A DNA stretch of 64,000 nt from assembly GCA_963816955.1 (NCBI GenBank), contig CAWFME010000005.1:62001-126000 (forward strand), read 5' to 3'. The notes below the pieces were generated by a model. The model did not search any database. It was not told the origin of the DNA and saw only the letters and a program-made list of their open reading frames with translations. This DNA comes from DATFQI01 sp963816955 (GTDB taxonomy: Bacteria; Actinomycetota; Thermoleophilia; Solirubrobacterales; Solirubrobacteraceae). Positions within the stretch are counted from its first letter, which is position 1. Each line of letters opens with the position of its first letter. A program made the translations under genes and the position numbers. Positions 18,253 to 28,975 of the stretch are shown here, piece by piece.

Positions 18253-18543
18253 ATGCCCGCCTACGTGATCGCCGACGTCCGCGAGGTCCGCGACCAGGAC
18301 GCGCTCCTCGAGTACCGCCGCCGCAACACCGACGCCGTCGCCGCCCACGGCGGGCGCTTCGTCGTACGCGGCGGCGAGGCCGAGCTGCTCGAGGGCGCCT
18401 GGGACACCCTGCGCATGGTCGTGATCGAGTTCCCCGACGCGGGCGCGGCCCGCGCGTGGTGGGAGTCGGAGGAGTACGCGCCGCTCAAGCAGCTGCGCCG
18501 CGACGCCTCCGACACGAACATCGTGCTCGTCCAAGGCGCGTAG
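18253..18543 (+). CDS. DUF1330 family protein
   Basis: A 96-residue ferredoxin-like fold protein. It begins MPAYVIADVREVRDQDALLEYRR and ends with the EFPDAGAARAWWESEEYAPLK pattern that defines DUF1330 (dimeric alpha/beta barrel). No enzymatic activity is established for the family. It stands alone: a hairpin separates it from the CHRD gene, and the next gene is convergent. A CTTTGAT stretch lies just upstream of the start, but there is no good Shine-Dalgarno sequence. Confidence 0.88.
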   Translation: MPAYVIADVREVRDQDALLEYRRRNTDAVAAHGGRFVVRGGEAELLEGAWDTLRMVVIEFPDAGAARAWWESEEYAPLKQLRRDASDTNIVLVQGA

Positions 18544-18580
18544 GGGCGGCCGCCACCGGCGGCCCGCCCCTCGCGGCGCG

Positions 18581-21118
18581 TTACGGGACCCGGTACATCA
18601 CGACGGGGACCTTCGCGGCCCGCAGCGCGACGCCGAGCCGGCGCGCGTACGGGTGCTCGTCGCCCTGCGCGCCGCCCGGGTTGCCGATCACGAACTGCAC
18701 CCGCTTGCGCGCGCGCTGGACGCGGTAGCTCGCCCCGAACCGGGCCAGCACGCGCTTCGCCGCCCGCGCCCCGCGGGCGCGCACGACCAGCCGCAGGGGA
18801 TCCTTGGCGACCGTCAGCGCGCGCGTCGCGCGGATCGCCCGCCGCGTGGCCGCCGACCGCACCGCCGAGGCGCGCGCGGTCGCCGGGTCGGCGCCGAACA
18901 TCGCGTTGCGCAGGAGCTTCTCCGTGCCGTCGGCGAACGCGCGGAAGTTCGGGTCGAACCCGAACGCGACCACGCGGCCGCGGCCCACCCGCTCGTCCGT
19001 CGCCGCCGGGCGCCCGCCGAGCGCCGCGGCGCCGTCGGCCTGCCCGGAGACGAAGAAGTCCGACGAGCCAGCGTCGGGGTAGCGCAGCGGGATCGCGGCG
19101 CCGGCGCCCGACGTGAGCACGTAGCGCACGTCGTCGAGCACCCAGGCGAACGGGCCGACGCCCGCGGCCAGCGGGCTGCCGTCGTTGACGCGCGCGCGGA
19201 ACAGGCTGCCGGGGGTCGAGACGCCGGCGTCGCCGCCGTCGCCGTAGACCGTGCCGGAGATGCCGAGCGCGGAGGCGAGCACGCCGCCGTCGAGCCAGCC
19301 GACGTAGCGGCCGCCGTTCTGCACCCACGCCTTCAGGTTCTCGCGGCCCTTGGGCCCGAGGTCCTTGTAGCCGTAGGGATCCGACGGGACGTTCGGGTCC
19401 TTGAGCGCGTACCCGTCGGGCACGAGCAGGACCTCCGCGCCGCTGAGGCCGCCGTCGGCGATGTCGATCGCCGTCACGTCGCGGTAGGCGACGCCCCAGC
19501 GGTCGAGCAGCCAGTGCAGCCAGCCGCCGGACTCGATCCCGCGGCTGAACTGCGGCGACATCGAGTACACGGCGATCGACGGGCGCTTGGACGGCAGCGC
19601 CGGCGGCGCGGGCTCGGCCTGCGCGCCCGCGACCGTGGACTTCGGCGAGAGCACGGCGCCCGAGGAGCCGCCGGCGACGTTGAGGAGGAGCGGGCTGCTC
19701 CAGCCGACGATGTCGTAGGCGTAGCCGACCGGCGTGTAGGTGCTCTCGTTGAGCATCGCCTGGATCCAGTGCTTCTGGCGCTGCGCCATCGGTACCCAGT
19801 ACGTCCCGGCCGGCAGGGTCGTCGCCGCGGGGGCGCGGCCGTAGGCGCGGAAGTCCGGGACGGACAGCGGCGCCGACAGGCGGCGGACCTCGACGTCCAT
19901 GCGCTGCAGGCGCCGCACCAGCGCCTGCACCTCGCGCGCCTTGTCCGGGTCGTCCGCGCGCAGGAAGTAGTGGCGCACGCTGCGGGCCGGCACCGGCTGG
20001 CTGACGGGCACGCCGGGCTCGTAGGTCCGGTTGGGCTCGAGCTGGCCTGCCTCGCCCTGGCGCACGGCCTCGACCCAGGAGCCGTGCCACTCGCGCAGGA
20101 TCCGCTCCTTGTTGATGGCGGCCGCCGACAGCGAGGTCCACTGCGTCAGGTACTGCTCGGAGACCCGCTGCGGCGCCGGGTCGCCGTTGGCCTTCTCGAA
20201 CGTCATGCCCGCGGCGCCGAAGCCGTTGGCCGGCACGGTGTCGCCGTAGCCCGCGTAGAAGAGGTCGTAGGTGTCGTAGTTGAAGTACGGGATCCCGCGC
20301 TCGTCGAACTCGTCCTGCATCGCGGCGCCGTAGACGTCGTTGATCCAGGACACCGCCGGCTCGGCGATCTCGTGGTAGACGGGGTCGGCGTTGGGCGGGA
20401 AGAAGTACGTGTCCGAGCCCATCTCGTGCGCGTCGATGAACAGCACGCCCGGGTAGCGGCGCAGCAGCTCGAGCTTGCCGTCGGTCTCGGGCTGGGTGCG
20501 CGCGAACCAGTCGCGGTTCATGTCGAAGCCGTAGGCGTTGCGGCGCGTGTCGGCCTCGCGCCCGTCCGGGTTCTGGACCGGCAGGATCACCACGACCGCC
20601 GCGTCGAGGATCCGCTGGGCCGCGCAGTCGGAGCGGTCGGCGAGCTCGTAGAGCACGCGCAGCGACGCGTCGGTGCCGCTCTCCTCGCCGCCGTGCACGT
20701 TGGCGGCGATCCAGAGGATCGCCGGGTCCGACGCGGCGATCCGCGCCGCGTCGCGCGCGCTCGTGCGCGGGTCCATCAGCTTCGCCGCGCTCGCGCGCAC
20801 GGCGGCCAGGCCGCCGCTGGTCACGCGCTCGGGGCGGCCCACGATCGCGTAGCGCAGCGCGCGGCCCTGATGCGAGGTCGCCGCCACGCCGCTCGTCACC
20901 CGCGAGCTGGCCCGGTCGACCGCGAGCAGGTAGCGGTCCGACTCCGCCGTGGTGACGTCGCGGTCACCGAGGTTGATGCCGATCACCGTCTCGGAGGTCG
21001 GGACCTCCCCGCGGAAGATCGGCTCGGTGAACGGGTCGCAGTCCTGGGCGGCGGCCGGTGCCGCGCCGATCAACAGCGCGCCGCTCGCGAGCGCGCCTGC
21101 GAGCCAACTCCTCGACAT
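18581..21118 (-). CDS. Secreted M14 zinc carboxypeptidase with GATase-like tail
   Basis: An 845-residue exported protein with a signal peptide (residues 1-24, ending AAPAAAAQ). The M14 metallopeptidase domain spans about residues 60-400. Zinc ligands appear as HGGEES near residue 140 and the later DAHEMGSD, and NPDGRE..RRNAYGFDMNRDW is the substrate-binding segment typical of the family. The C-terminal half (about 510-760) contains SIAVYSMSPQFSRGI, VLLVPDGY and NGGRYVGWLDGG, resembling a class I glutamine-amidotransferase-like or BPL_N fold, as in other large bacterial M14 proteins. The start has Shine-Dalgarno GGAGGGG, and TAGGGT lies about 31 bases upstream. The reading frame is uninterrupted, unlike its neighbours to the right. 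Confidence 0.88.
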   Translation of the reverse strand: MSRSWLAGALASGALLIGAAPAAAQDCDPFTEPIFRGEVPTSETVIGINLGDRDVTTAESDRYLLAVDRASSRVTSGVAATSHQGRALRYAIVGRPERVTSGGLAAVRASAAKLMDPRTSARDAARIAASDPAILWIAANVHGGEESGTDASLRVLYELADRSDCAAQRILDAAVVVILPVQNPDGREADTRRNAYGFDMNRDWFARTQPETDGKLELLRRYPGVLFIDAHEMGSDTYFFPPNADPVYHEIAEPAVSWINDVYGAAMQDEFDERGIPYFNYDTYDLFYAGYGDTVPANGFGAAGMTFEKANGDPAPQRVSEQYLTQWTSLSAAAINKERILREWHGSWVEAVRQGEAGQLEPNRTYEPGVPVSQPVPARSVRHYFLRADDPDKAREVQALVRRLQRMDVEVRRLSAPLSVPDFRAYGRAPAATTLPAGTYWVPMAQRQKHWIQAMLNESTYTPVGYAYDIVGWSSPLLLNVAGGSSGAVLSPKSTVAGAQAEPAPPALPSKRPSIAVYSMSPQFSRGIESGGWLHWLLDRWGVAYRDVTAIDIADGGLSGAEVLLVPDGYALKDPNVPSDPYGYKDLGPKGRENLKAWVQNGGRYVGWLDGGVLASALGISGTVYGDGGDAGVSTPGSLFRARVNDGSPLAAGVGPFAWVLDDVRYVLTSGAGAAIPLRYPDAGSSDFFVSGQADGAAALGGRPAATDERVGRGRVVAFGFDPNFRAFADGTEKLLRNAMFGADPATARASAVRSAATRRAIRATRALTVAKDPLRLVVRARGARAAKRVLARFGASYRVQRARKRVQFVIGNPGGAQGDEHPYARRLGVALRAAKVPVVMYRVP

Positions 21119-21159
21119 GTCCCCTCCTCAGAAGACGGCGATCGGCGGACCCTACCGTG

Positions 21160-22827
21160 CTACGGCGGCAGGCGCTGGCCGTCCCGGCGCAGGCGGAACC
21201 AGCGGGCGCCGTACGGGTCGAGCGGGACGGTCAGCGAGCCGTCCCGGGGCGACGCGTCCTCGCCGTCGAAGAGGTCGACGGCCTGCACGACCTCCGGCTC
21301 CACGCCGACCCGCGCCTCGAGCCGCTCGCCGGCGAACGAGTGCAGCGCGAGCACGGTGCTCCCGTCCCAGTCCACGCGGTGGCAGAGCACCGCGGCCTGG
21401 CCCGCGTCGAGCAGCGTGCACGGTCCCCAGCCGAGCTCGGGGCACTCGCGGCGGCGGCGGATCAGCCGCTCCATCCAGCTCAGCAGCGAGCCGGGATCGC
21501 GCCGCTGCGCGGCCACGTTGACGCGCTCGGGACCCCAGCCCTCGGCGGCGACCACCGGCCGGCACAGCTCCGCTCCGTCCCCGGCCGTCGAGAAGCCGCC
21601 GTGGCGGTCGCCGGACCACTGCATCGGCGCGCGCACGCTGTAGCGGCCCGGGATCTCGAGGTTCTCGGCCATCCCGATCTCCTCGCCGTAGAACAGGACC
21701 GGGCGTCCCGGGGAGCGCGAAGGCGAGGCTGTAGAGCATGCGGATGCGGCGCTCGTCGCCGCCGACCATCGTCGGCAGCCGCCGCCGCAGCCCGCGGCCG
21801 TAGAGCTGCAGCTCCTCCTCGGGCCCGAAGGCGGCGAACACCTCGGCGCGCTCCTCCTCGGAGAGCTTGTCGAGCGTGAGCTCGTCGTGGTTGCGCACGA
21901 AGTTCGCCCACTGGCAGTCCTCGGGGATCGGCGGGAGCGCCGCGAGCGCCTCCCGCAGCGGCGTCGCGTCCCCGCGCGCCAGCGACAGGTACATCGCCTG
22001 GTTGACCACGAACGAGAGGACCATGTGCAGCTCGTCGCCGTCCTCGTCGCCGAAGAACGCGCGCTGCTGGTCCGGGCGGCAGGTTGACCTCGCCCATCAG
22101 GATCGCGTCGCCGCGGCGCCGGCCGATGAAGCGGCGCAGGTCGCGCAGCAGCTCGTGCGGATCGTGCAGCGCGCCCTTCGGCATCCCGATCGGCTCGAGC
22201 AGGAACGGGACCGCGTCGACGCGGAACCCGGCCAGGCCCTGGGCGAGCCAGTAGCCGACCACCTGGGCGATCTCGTCGCGCACGGCCGGGCTGGCGACGT
22301 TGAGGTCGGGCTGGTGGGAGTAGAAGCGGTGCAGGTACCACTGCCGTGCCTTGGGGTCGTAGGCCCAGTTGGACTTCTCGCGGTCGGGGAAGACGACGTC
22401 GCCGGGCTTCTCCGCGGGCTTCTCGTCGGCCCAGACGTAGAAGTCGTGGTAGGGCGAGGAGCGGTCGCGGCCCGCCGGCGAACCACGGGTGCTCGGCGGA
22501 GGTGTGGTTCATGACGAGGTCGGCGATCACGCGGATGCCGCGGTCGGCGGCCGTCCGGATCAGCTCGGCGAAGTCGCCCGGGGTGCCGAGCCGCCCGTCG
22601 ATGCCGTAGAAGTCGGTGATGTCGTAGCCGTCGTCGCGCTGGCTGCTCGGGTAGAACGGCATCAGCCACAGGCAGGTCACGCCGAGGCCGGCGAGGTAGT
22701 CGATCCGGTCGGTGAGCCCGCGCAGGTCGCCGCAGCCGTCGCCGTCGGAGTCCAGGAACGTCTCGACGTCCAGGCAGTAGACGACCGCGTTCTTCCACCA
22801 CAGGTCGCTGGTCGCCTTGGCCCTCAT
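21160..22827 (-). pseudogene. GH13 trehalose synthase-like alpha-amylase family protein, frameshifted
   Basis: Corrected, this is a roughly 555-residue GH13 enzyme resembling trehalose synthase, which interconverts maltose and trehalose. Visible motifs are WWKNAVVYCLDVETFLDSDGDG, DLVMNHTS, GFRVDAVPF (nucleophile Asp), LMGEVN (acid/base Glu) and NHDEL (transition-state Asp), followed by a C-terminal beta domain. Three single-base insertions break the frame, near 21712 (CCCC for CCC), 22077 (CGGA for CGA) and 22481 (CCGGCGGG for CCGCGGG). All catalytic residues survive in their frames, so these look like sequence errors. ATG 22827 overlaps the preceding gene by ATGA. With OtsB at 56.5 kb it indicates trehalose metabolism. 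Confidence 0.82.
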
Positions 22828-23785
22828 AGGCGCGGGGAGGACGTGCTCGCCGAAGGCCGCGATGAACGGTCGCTGCTCCTGGCCGACGTGGTGCAGGTAG
22901 ACGGCGTCGAACCGAGCTCCGCGAGCTCGGCGATCCAGGCCGCGTGCCGCCCGAGGTCGGAGGAGATCAGCACCGGCCCGTGCATGTCCTCCGGCCGCAC
23001 GTGGCGTCGCGGCGAGGTCGAACGCCTCGACGGTCGCGAGGTCCCAGCGGCAGCGGCGGCGGGAAGATGTTGGTGCGCCACTGGTCGTGCGCGATCGCCA
23101 GCGCCTCCTCGTCGGTCGGCGCCCACGAGAGGTGGACCTGGACCGCGACCGGCTTGCCCGTCGCCGCCGTGCTCGCGGAAGGCGGCCAGCATCCGCTCCA
23201 GGTGCTCGCGCGGCTGGTTGATGGTGATCAGCCCGTCCGCCCACTCCCCCGCGAACGCCGCGGTCTCGACCGACACGGCCGTCGCGAGCAGCGGCGGGGG
23301 CTCGGCCGGCAGGGTCCAGAGCTTCGCGCGGTCGACGGTGACGAGCCCGTCGTGGTCGACGACCTCGCCCGCGAACAGCGCGCGGATGACGTCCACGCAC
23401 TCGCGCAGCCGCGCGTTGCGGACCGCCTTGCGCGGCCACGGCGCGCCCGTGATGTGCTCGTTGGAGAACTCGCCCGTGCCGAGCGCGACCGACAGGCGGC
23501 CCGGGAACAGCTCGGCCAGCGTCGCCGCCGCCTGGGCGACGATCGCCGGGTGGTAGCGCTGGCCCGGCGCGTTGACGACGCCGAACGGCATCGCTCGTGG
23601 CCTGCATGGCGGCGCCGAGCCACGACCAGGCGAACCCGGACTCGCCCTGGCGCTCGCTCCAGGGCGAGAAGTGGTCGGACGACCACGCCCGCTCGAAGCC
23701 CGCGGCCTCGGCGTCGCGCATCGCCGTCGAGCAGCGCGCTCGGGGCGATCTGCTCGTGCGACGCGTGGATGCCGACCGAGGCCAC
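22824..23785 (-). pseudogene. Luciferase-like flavin oxidoreductase, multiple frameshifts
   Basis: Stitched across frames this is a roughly 320-residue TIM-barrel protein of the bacterial-luciferase/F420-dependent superfamily. It begins ASVGIHASHEQIAPSALLD and AGFERAWSSDHFSPW, then LPGRLSVALGTGEFSNEHITG, FAGEWADGLITINQP and VYLHHVGQEQRPFIAAFGEHVLP. It resembles the group whose members often sit beside trehalose synthase genes. Indels near 23725, 23592, 23160, 23050, 23003 and 22914, plus one probably in the C-run near 22835, break the frame. The predicted ATGA overlap with the trehalose synthase start supports 22824 as the true end. GTG 23785 has TACGAC just upstream. Cofactor, FMN or F420, is unresolved. 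Confidence 0.7.
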
Positions 23786-23814
23786 GCCCAGGTCGTACCC
23801 CCGCTGCGCCGGGA

Positions 23815-24588
23815 CTAGCCCGCGGCCTCGGCCCGGCGCAGCCCGCGCACCGCCCAGACCGAGAACGCGAGCGGGAGCGCGATCGCGATCCCGAACGCGA
23901 CCCGCGGCCGAGAAGTCCTGGCCCGAGATGAGGTCGCGGCCGCCCTCGACGATCGCCGTGATCGGGTTGACCTGCGCGACCGCGTGCACCCAGCCGCCGA
24001 CGAGGTCGAGCGGCACGAACACCGGCGCCAGGAAGAGCACGATGAAGACCGGCATCTGCATCGCCGGGCCGGCCTGGATCGTGCGCGTGCGGAACGCGAC
24101 GCCGGCGGCGAAGAACGTCGCCGTCGAGGTTGACGAGCAGCGCGAGCACGATCAGCCCGAACAGGTCGACGCCGCCGCCGGTGACCTGCATGCCGGTGGC
24201 CAGCGCGACGGCGAACAGCAGCGCCCCGACGAGCACGGCGCGCGACAACGCGGCGACCGCGTAGCCGGCGAGGATCCCGAGCCGGTTCGGCGAGCCGAGC
24301 AGCAGCCGCCGCGCGAAGCCCTTCTCGAAGTCGGCGGCGATCCCGAAGCCGGTGAACACGCCGCCGAAGGCGGCCGCCTGCAGCAGCACGAACACGAACT
24401 GGAACGCCGTGTAGCCGGCCGGGAAGTCGAAGCCCGGGACGTTGCCGACGTTCGACAGGCCGCCCGCGAACGCGGTGAAGAAGAACAGCGGGAAGATGAC
24501 CGAGGGGACAGAAGAACGCCGGGTTGGTGATGAAGTTGTGGATCGTGCGCCACGCGACGGCGTACGTCACGTCGTAGAAGCGCCTCAT
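23815..24588 (-). pseudogene. ABC-2 type transporter permease, frameshifted
   Basis: Corrected, this is a roughly 257-residue ABC-2 permease of the DrrB type. It starts MRRFYDVTYAVAWRTIHNF, then ITNPAFFCPSVIFP, and has about six membrane helices, with GLIVLALLVNL and MPVFIVLFLAPVFVPLDLV in the second half. The conserved ending is VNPITAIVEGGRDLISG. Frames break near 24507 (CCCC), 24126 and 23908. ATG 24588 overlaps the stop of the preceding permease by ATGA once a C insertion near 24613 is corrected. It forms an exporter with the next two genes; the substrate is unknown. Confidence 0.78.
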
Positions 24589-25363
24589 GTCCGCACCAGC
24601 CTCGTCCGCAGGGCGCACGGCCGACAGCGTGATCGCGGCGGCGGCGATCAGCGCGCGCGATCCCGAACCCGAGCGCGAGCGCCTCGCCGTCCCAGCCCGG
24701 TGATGATCAGCGAGCGGACGCCCTCGACCAGGTAGGAGACCGGGTTGTAGGTGGCGATCGTGCGGAACCAGTCCTGCTCGATCAGCGGCGCGCGGGAGGT
24801 TGATCGAGGACAGGAACAGGAGGACGAACAGCAGCGGGAAGAACCCCTGCACGGCCTCGCCCGAGCCCGACCGCAGCCCGATGTAGGCGCCGAGCCCGGC
24901 GAAGCCGAGCGCGATCGAGCACCCCGAGCGCGATGATCGCCGGGACGCCGAGCACGCCCGACTTGAAGTCCATGCCGGCCGCGAAGCCCGCGATCAGGTA
25001 GACGCATCGCGGAGAAGAAGGCGACGACCATGACCCCGATCAGCTGGCCGAACAGCAGCGCCATCCGCTGCATCGGCGTCATCGCCAGGCGCTTGATGAA
25101 GCCCGTCTCGACGTCGCGCGCCAGCGCCGTGCCGGCGTTGATCGCGGCGAACAGCGCGCCCTGGATGAACGGCACCGCGATCGCGAAGTCCAGTAGGAGT
25201 CGGCCGGGAAGCCCGGGAGCTTCGTCGCCGCGTCGAGGCCCGCCGACGTTGATCGCGACCAGCAGCAGCGGGAACACGATCGGCGGGATCACCATCGCGG
25301 GCTGGCGCAGCGTCTGCAGGATCGAGCGCCGCGCCATCTGGCGGACCTGGCCAGCGTGATCAC
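24585..25363 (-). pseudogene. ABC-2 type transporter permease, frameshifted
   Basis: Second permease of the exporter, about 258 residues when corrected. Readable parts are MARRSILQTLRQPAMVIPPIVFPLLL, DFAIAVPFIQGALFAAINAGTALARDVETGFIKRLAMTP, GLRSGSGEAVQGFFPLLFVLLF and TYNPVSYLVEGVRSLI, all typical of daunorubicin-resistance-type permeases. At least nine single-base differences are needed, near 25348, 25244, 25195, 25006, 24918, 24792, 24702, 24655 and 24613. The start GTG 25363 overlaps the ATPase stop by GTGA. This is the most densely disrupted gene in the window, yet protein conservation persists throughout. Confidence 0.75.
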
Positions 25364-26353
25364 GCCGGCACCACCTCCGCGTGCTCGCCCGTGCCCTGCT
25401 CGTCGCCGGCGTCGAGCTTGCGGCCGGTCTTGGCCAGGAACACGTCGTCGAGCGTCGGGGCGTGCAGCTGGAAGTCGCGCATCGCGACGTCCTCGGCGTC
25501 GAGCGCGCGCACGACCCCGGCGAGCGCCTCGGCGCCGCCGCTCAGGCGCACGGCCGCCGCCCCGGGCGGCGCGGGCGCGGCGCTGCCGAAGCGCGCCAGC
25601 ACCGACTCGACGGTGCGCGCGGTCGTCGGGGTCGGCGGGCGTGACCTCGAGCGTCGGGCGGCCGATCTCGGCCTTGAGCTCCTCCGGCGTGCCGCGGGCG
25701 ACGATCTTGCCGTGGTCGATGATCGCGATCCGGTCGGCGAGGACGTCGGCCTCCTCGAGGTACTGCGTGGTGAGGAACACGGTCACGCCCTCGTCGCGGG
25801 CGAGGTGGGAGACCTCCTTCCACATGTCCGCGCGGCTGGACGGGTCCAGGCCCGTCGTCGGCTCGTCGAGGAAGAGGATCCGCGGCCGGTGCACGAGCGC
25901 CAGCGCGAGGTCGAGCCGGCGCTTCATGCCGCCGGAGTAGCCGCCGACCTTGCGGTCGGCCGCGTCGGCGAGGCCGACGCGCTCGATCAGCGCGTCGCCG
26001 CGGGCGCGGCGCTCGGCCTTCGGGACGCCCTGCAGCGTGGTCTGGAGCTTCATGTGCTCGCGGCCGGTGAGCAGCGGGTCCAGCGCGGCCTCCTGCAGCG
26101 CGGCGCCGATCGCCTGGCGCACGGCGGGGCCCTCGCGGACGATGTCGTGGCCGGCCACCCGCGCCGTGCCCGCGGTGGGCGGCAGCAGGGTGGTGAGCAT
26201 CAGGACGGTGGTCGACTTGCCGGCGCCGTTGGGGCCCAGGAAGCCGTAGATCTCGCCGGGCTCGACGCGGAGGTCGATGCCGTCGACGGCGCGCGGGCCG
26301 TTCTTGAACTCGCGGACGAGGCCTTCGACCTCGATGCCGTTGTCACCCGCCAT
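25360..26353 (-). pseudogene. ABC transporter ATPase (DrrA-like), one frameshift
   Basis: The ATPase of the ABC-2 exporter, about 330 residues when corrected. Residues 1-240 are intact: Walker A GPNGAGKST near 43, Q-loop, signature YSGGMKRRLDL near 143 and Walker B ILFLDEPTTGLDP near 162. One indel near 25622 shifts the C-terminal 80 residues (LARFGSAAPAPP through LHAPTLDDVFLAKTGRKL), which carry the DrrA-type tail. The promoter TAGGCT (26366-26361) overlaps the citrate synthase stop codon and ends 7 bases before ATG 26353, implying a leaderless message. It heads the operon ATPase, permease, permease, oxidoreductase, trehalose synthase. Confidence 0.85.
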
Positions 26354-26363
26354 GCCGCCGAGC

Positions 26364-27448
26364 CTAGACCGCTGAGAGCTCGCGCGGCTCGGGCCCGACG
26401 TACTTCGCGGACGGCCGGATCAGCCGCGCCTCGCGCTTCTGCTCGAGGATGTGCGCCGCCCAGCCGGCCGTGCGGGCGCAGGTGAACATGCTCGTGAACA
26501 TCGTCGAGGGGATGTCGGCGTGGTCGAGCACGACGGCCGACCAGAACTCGACGTTCGTGGCCAGCACGCGGTCGGGCTTGCGGGCCTTCAGCTCGGCCAG
26601 CGCGGCCTTCTCGAGCGCCTCGGCGACCTCGAAGCGCGTGGAGCCGATCTCGCGCGAGGTGCGCCGCAGCACCGCGGCCCGCGGGTCCTCGGCGCGGTAG
26701 ACGCGGTGGCCGAAGCCCATCAGGCGCTCGCCCTGGTCGAGCGCCTCCTTGACCCACTTCTCGGCGTCGCCGGCCTGCTCGACCGCGTCGAGCATCTTCA
26801 GCACGCGCGCGGGCGCGCCGCCGTGCAGCGGGCCGGACAGCGCGCCGACGGCGGCGCTCAGCGCGGCGGCGACGTCGGCGCCCGTGGAGGCGACGACGCG
26901 AGCGGTGAACGTCGAGGCGTTCATGCCGTGCTCGGCGGCCGAGATCCAGTAGGCGTCGATCGCCTTCGCGTGGTCGGGGTCGGCCTCGCCGCGCCAGCGG
27001 ATCAGGAACCGCTCGGGGATCGAGGAGGCCTTGTCGACCTCGGACTGCGGCACGGGCGGCTGGCCGGCGCCGCGCGCGGACTGGGCGACGAAGGACAGCG
27101 CCATCACCGAGGCGCGGGCGAGCTGGTCGCGCGCGACCTCGTCGGAGATGTCGATCAGCGGCTCGAAGCCGAACCCACTCCGCTCGCCCCGAGCATCGCC
27201 AGCGCGGACTGCACGTCAACGCGCGGGTCGCCGGAGCGGACGGCCAGCGGGTGCGGCTCGGCGGGCGGCAGGCCCGGCTCGAACGTGCCGTCGACCAGCA
27301 GGCCCCAGACCTGCTCGAACGGGACCTTGCCGACGAGGTCCTCGATGTCCACGCCGCGATAGCGCAGCGCGCCGCCCTCCTTGTCGGGCTCGGCGATCTC
27401 GGTGGCGAAGGCGACGACGCCTTCCAGGCCGGACTGGACTTCACTCAT
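26364..27448 (-). pseudogene. Citrate synthase, one frameshift
   Basis: Corrected length is about 360 residues, the size of the short citrate/2-methylcitrate synthase type. The N-terminus reads MSEVQSGLEGVVAFATEIAE, then LRYRGVDIEDL. After a one-base deletion near 27176 (GGTTCG for GGCTTCG) the other frame gives FEPLIDISDEVARDQL and the catalytic core: AAEHGMNASTFTARV, LSGPLHGGAP, LMGFGHRVYRAEDPRA and the C-terminal ARTAGWAAHILEQ. Catalytic His residues and the Asp region are present. The enzyme condenses acetyl-CoA, or propionyl-CoA, with oxaloacetate. It is divergent from the amidase gene; TAGTGT (27492-27487) is a likely -10 box. Confidence 0.85.
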
Positions 27449-27527
27449 GCGGGGCGGGCCTTTCAGAAGATTCGGGGAGGGCGGGAACACTATTCGCGCG
27501 TAGTCCCGTAGGCTGCGGCACCCGGCT

Positions 27528-28953
27528 ATGGCCTCCAGCGACCTCATGTTCACGCCCGCCGGCGATCTCGCCGCCCGCGTGCGCGGCGGCGAGCTGTCCG
27601 CCCGCGAGCTCGTCCAGGCGAGCCTGGACCGGATCGAGAGCCCTCGACGGCGAGCTGAACGCGTTCGTCGAGGTCGACGCCGAGCGGGCGCTGGCGGCGG
27701 CGGACGCGATCGAGCCCGGCGACGCGCGCCCGTTCGCGGGCGTGCCGATCGCGGTCAAGGCCAACGTCCCGGTCGAGGGGCTGTGCATGAACTTCGGCTC
27801 GAAGTTCCTCGAGGGCCACCGGCCGGGCCACAGCGCCTACCTCGTGCGGCGGCTGCGCGAGGCGGGCTTCGTCGTCATGGGCATCACCAACATGCCCGAG
27901 TTCGGGATCCTGCCGACCACCGAGCCGCGCCACACGGGCGTGACGCGCAACCCCTGGGACCACGCGCGCACGCCGGGCGGCTCCTCGGGCGGCTCGGCGG
28001 CCGCGGTCGCGGCCGGGATGGTCCCGATCGCGCACGGCAACGACGGCGGCGGCTCGATCCGCATCCCCGCCGCCTGCTGCGGCCTCGTCGGGCTCAAGCC
28101 CAGCCGCGGGCGCGTCTCCAAGGGCCCCGACCTCGGCGACTCGTTCCTGGCCTCCGACGGCGTGCTCACGCGCACCGTCGCCGAGACCGCCGCGCTGCTC
28201 GACGTGCTCGCGGGCTACGAGGTCGGCGACGCCACCTGGGCGCGCGCGCCCCGTCGAGGCGTACTCGAGCTCCGTCCGCCGCGACCCCGGGCGGCTGCGG
28301 ATCGCGATCACGACCGCCAACCCGCTCGAGGTCGACGTCGACCCGGAGTGCGTGCGCGGCATGCACCAGGCCGCGGAGCTGCTCGCCTCGCTCGGGCACG
28401 AGGTCGAGGAGGCCGCCCCGCTGATGCCCGGCAAGGACGCGCTGAGGCTGTTCGTCTCCGTCTTCGGGCCCGCCGTGGCGCTCGGCATCTCCTACGGCGA
28501 GCTGCTCGCGGGCCGGCCGCCGGCCGAGGACGAGATCGAGCCGCTGTCGCGCGCGATCCTCGAGCAGGCCCAGCAGACGAGCTCGGTCGGCTACCTCGGC
28601 GCGGTCGCCCAGCTGCAGGCGCTGGCGCGCGGCGATCGTGGCCTTCTTCGCCGAGCTACGACCTGCTGCTCACGCCCGCACTGGCCGAGCGGCCGCTGGC
28701 GATCGGCGACTGCAACGGCCTCGGCGAGCACCCGATGGCCGACCTCGCCCGCTCCGGCGTGTTCACGCCGTTCACGTCGCTGTTCAACGTCACCGGGCAG
28801 CCGGCGATCACGGTCCCGATCGGCTTCGGAGAGGACAACCTGCCCACGAGCGTGCAGATCGTCGGCAAGCCGCTCGGCGAGGACACGCTCCTGCAGATCG
28901 CCGCGCAGATCGAGACCGCGCGGCCCTGGGCGCACCAGCGCCCGCCGGAGTAG
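27528..28953 (+). pseudogene. Amidase signature family protein, frameshifted
   Basis: Corrected, this is a roughly 470-residue amidase (GatA/indoleacetamide hydrolase superfamily). The catalytic triad regions are visible: IAVKANVPVEG (Lys), TPGGSSGGSAAAVAAG (the amidase signature with the cis-Ser) and GGSIRIPAACCGLVGLKPSRGRV (nucleophile Ser). The C-terminal SYDLLLTPALAERPLAIGD, FNVTGQPAITVPIG and GKPLGEDTLLQIAAQIE are also readable. Frame breaks lie near 27642, 28250, 28638 and 28655. ATG 27528 has TAGGCT at 27509-27514 upstream. The substrate is unknown; it is not the GatCAB subunit by context, since gatB and gatC are absent. Confidence 0.82.
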
Positions 28954-28975
28954 CGGGCGCCGGTGCCGGCCGGGC

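Noticed and set aside
18653..21643. A 996-codon plus-strand open frame over the M14 gene
   Set aside because: It is a shadow of the conserved minus-strand carboxypeptidase and has no recognisable protein character.
22824..23785. Apparent fusion of the luciferase-like protein to trehalose synthase
   Set aside because: The in-frame join depends on local indels; correcting one base gives a TGA overlapping the trehalose synthase ATG, the usual operon style here.
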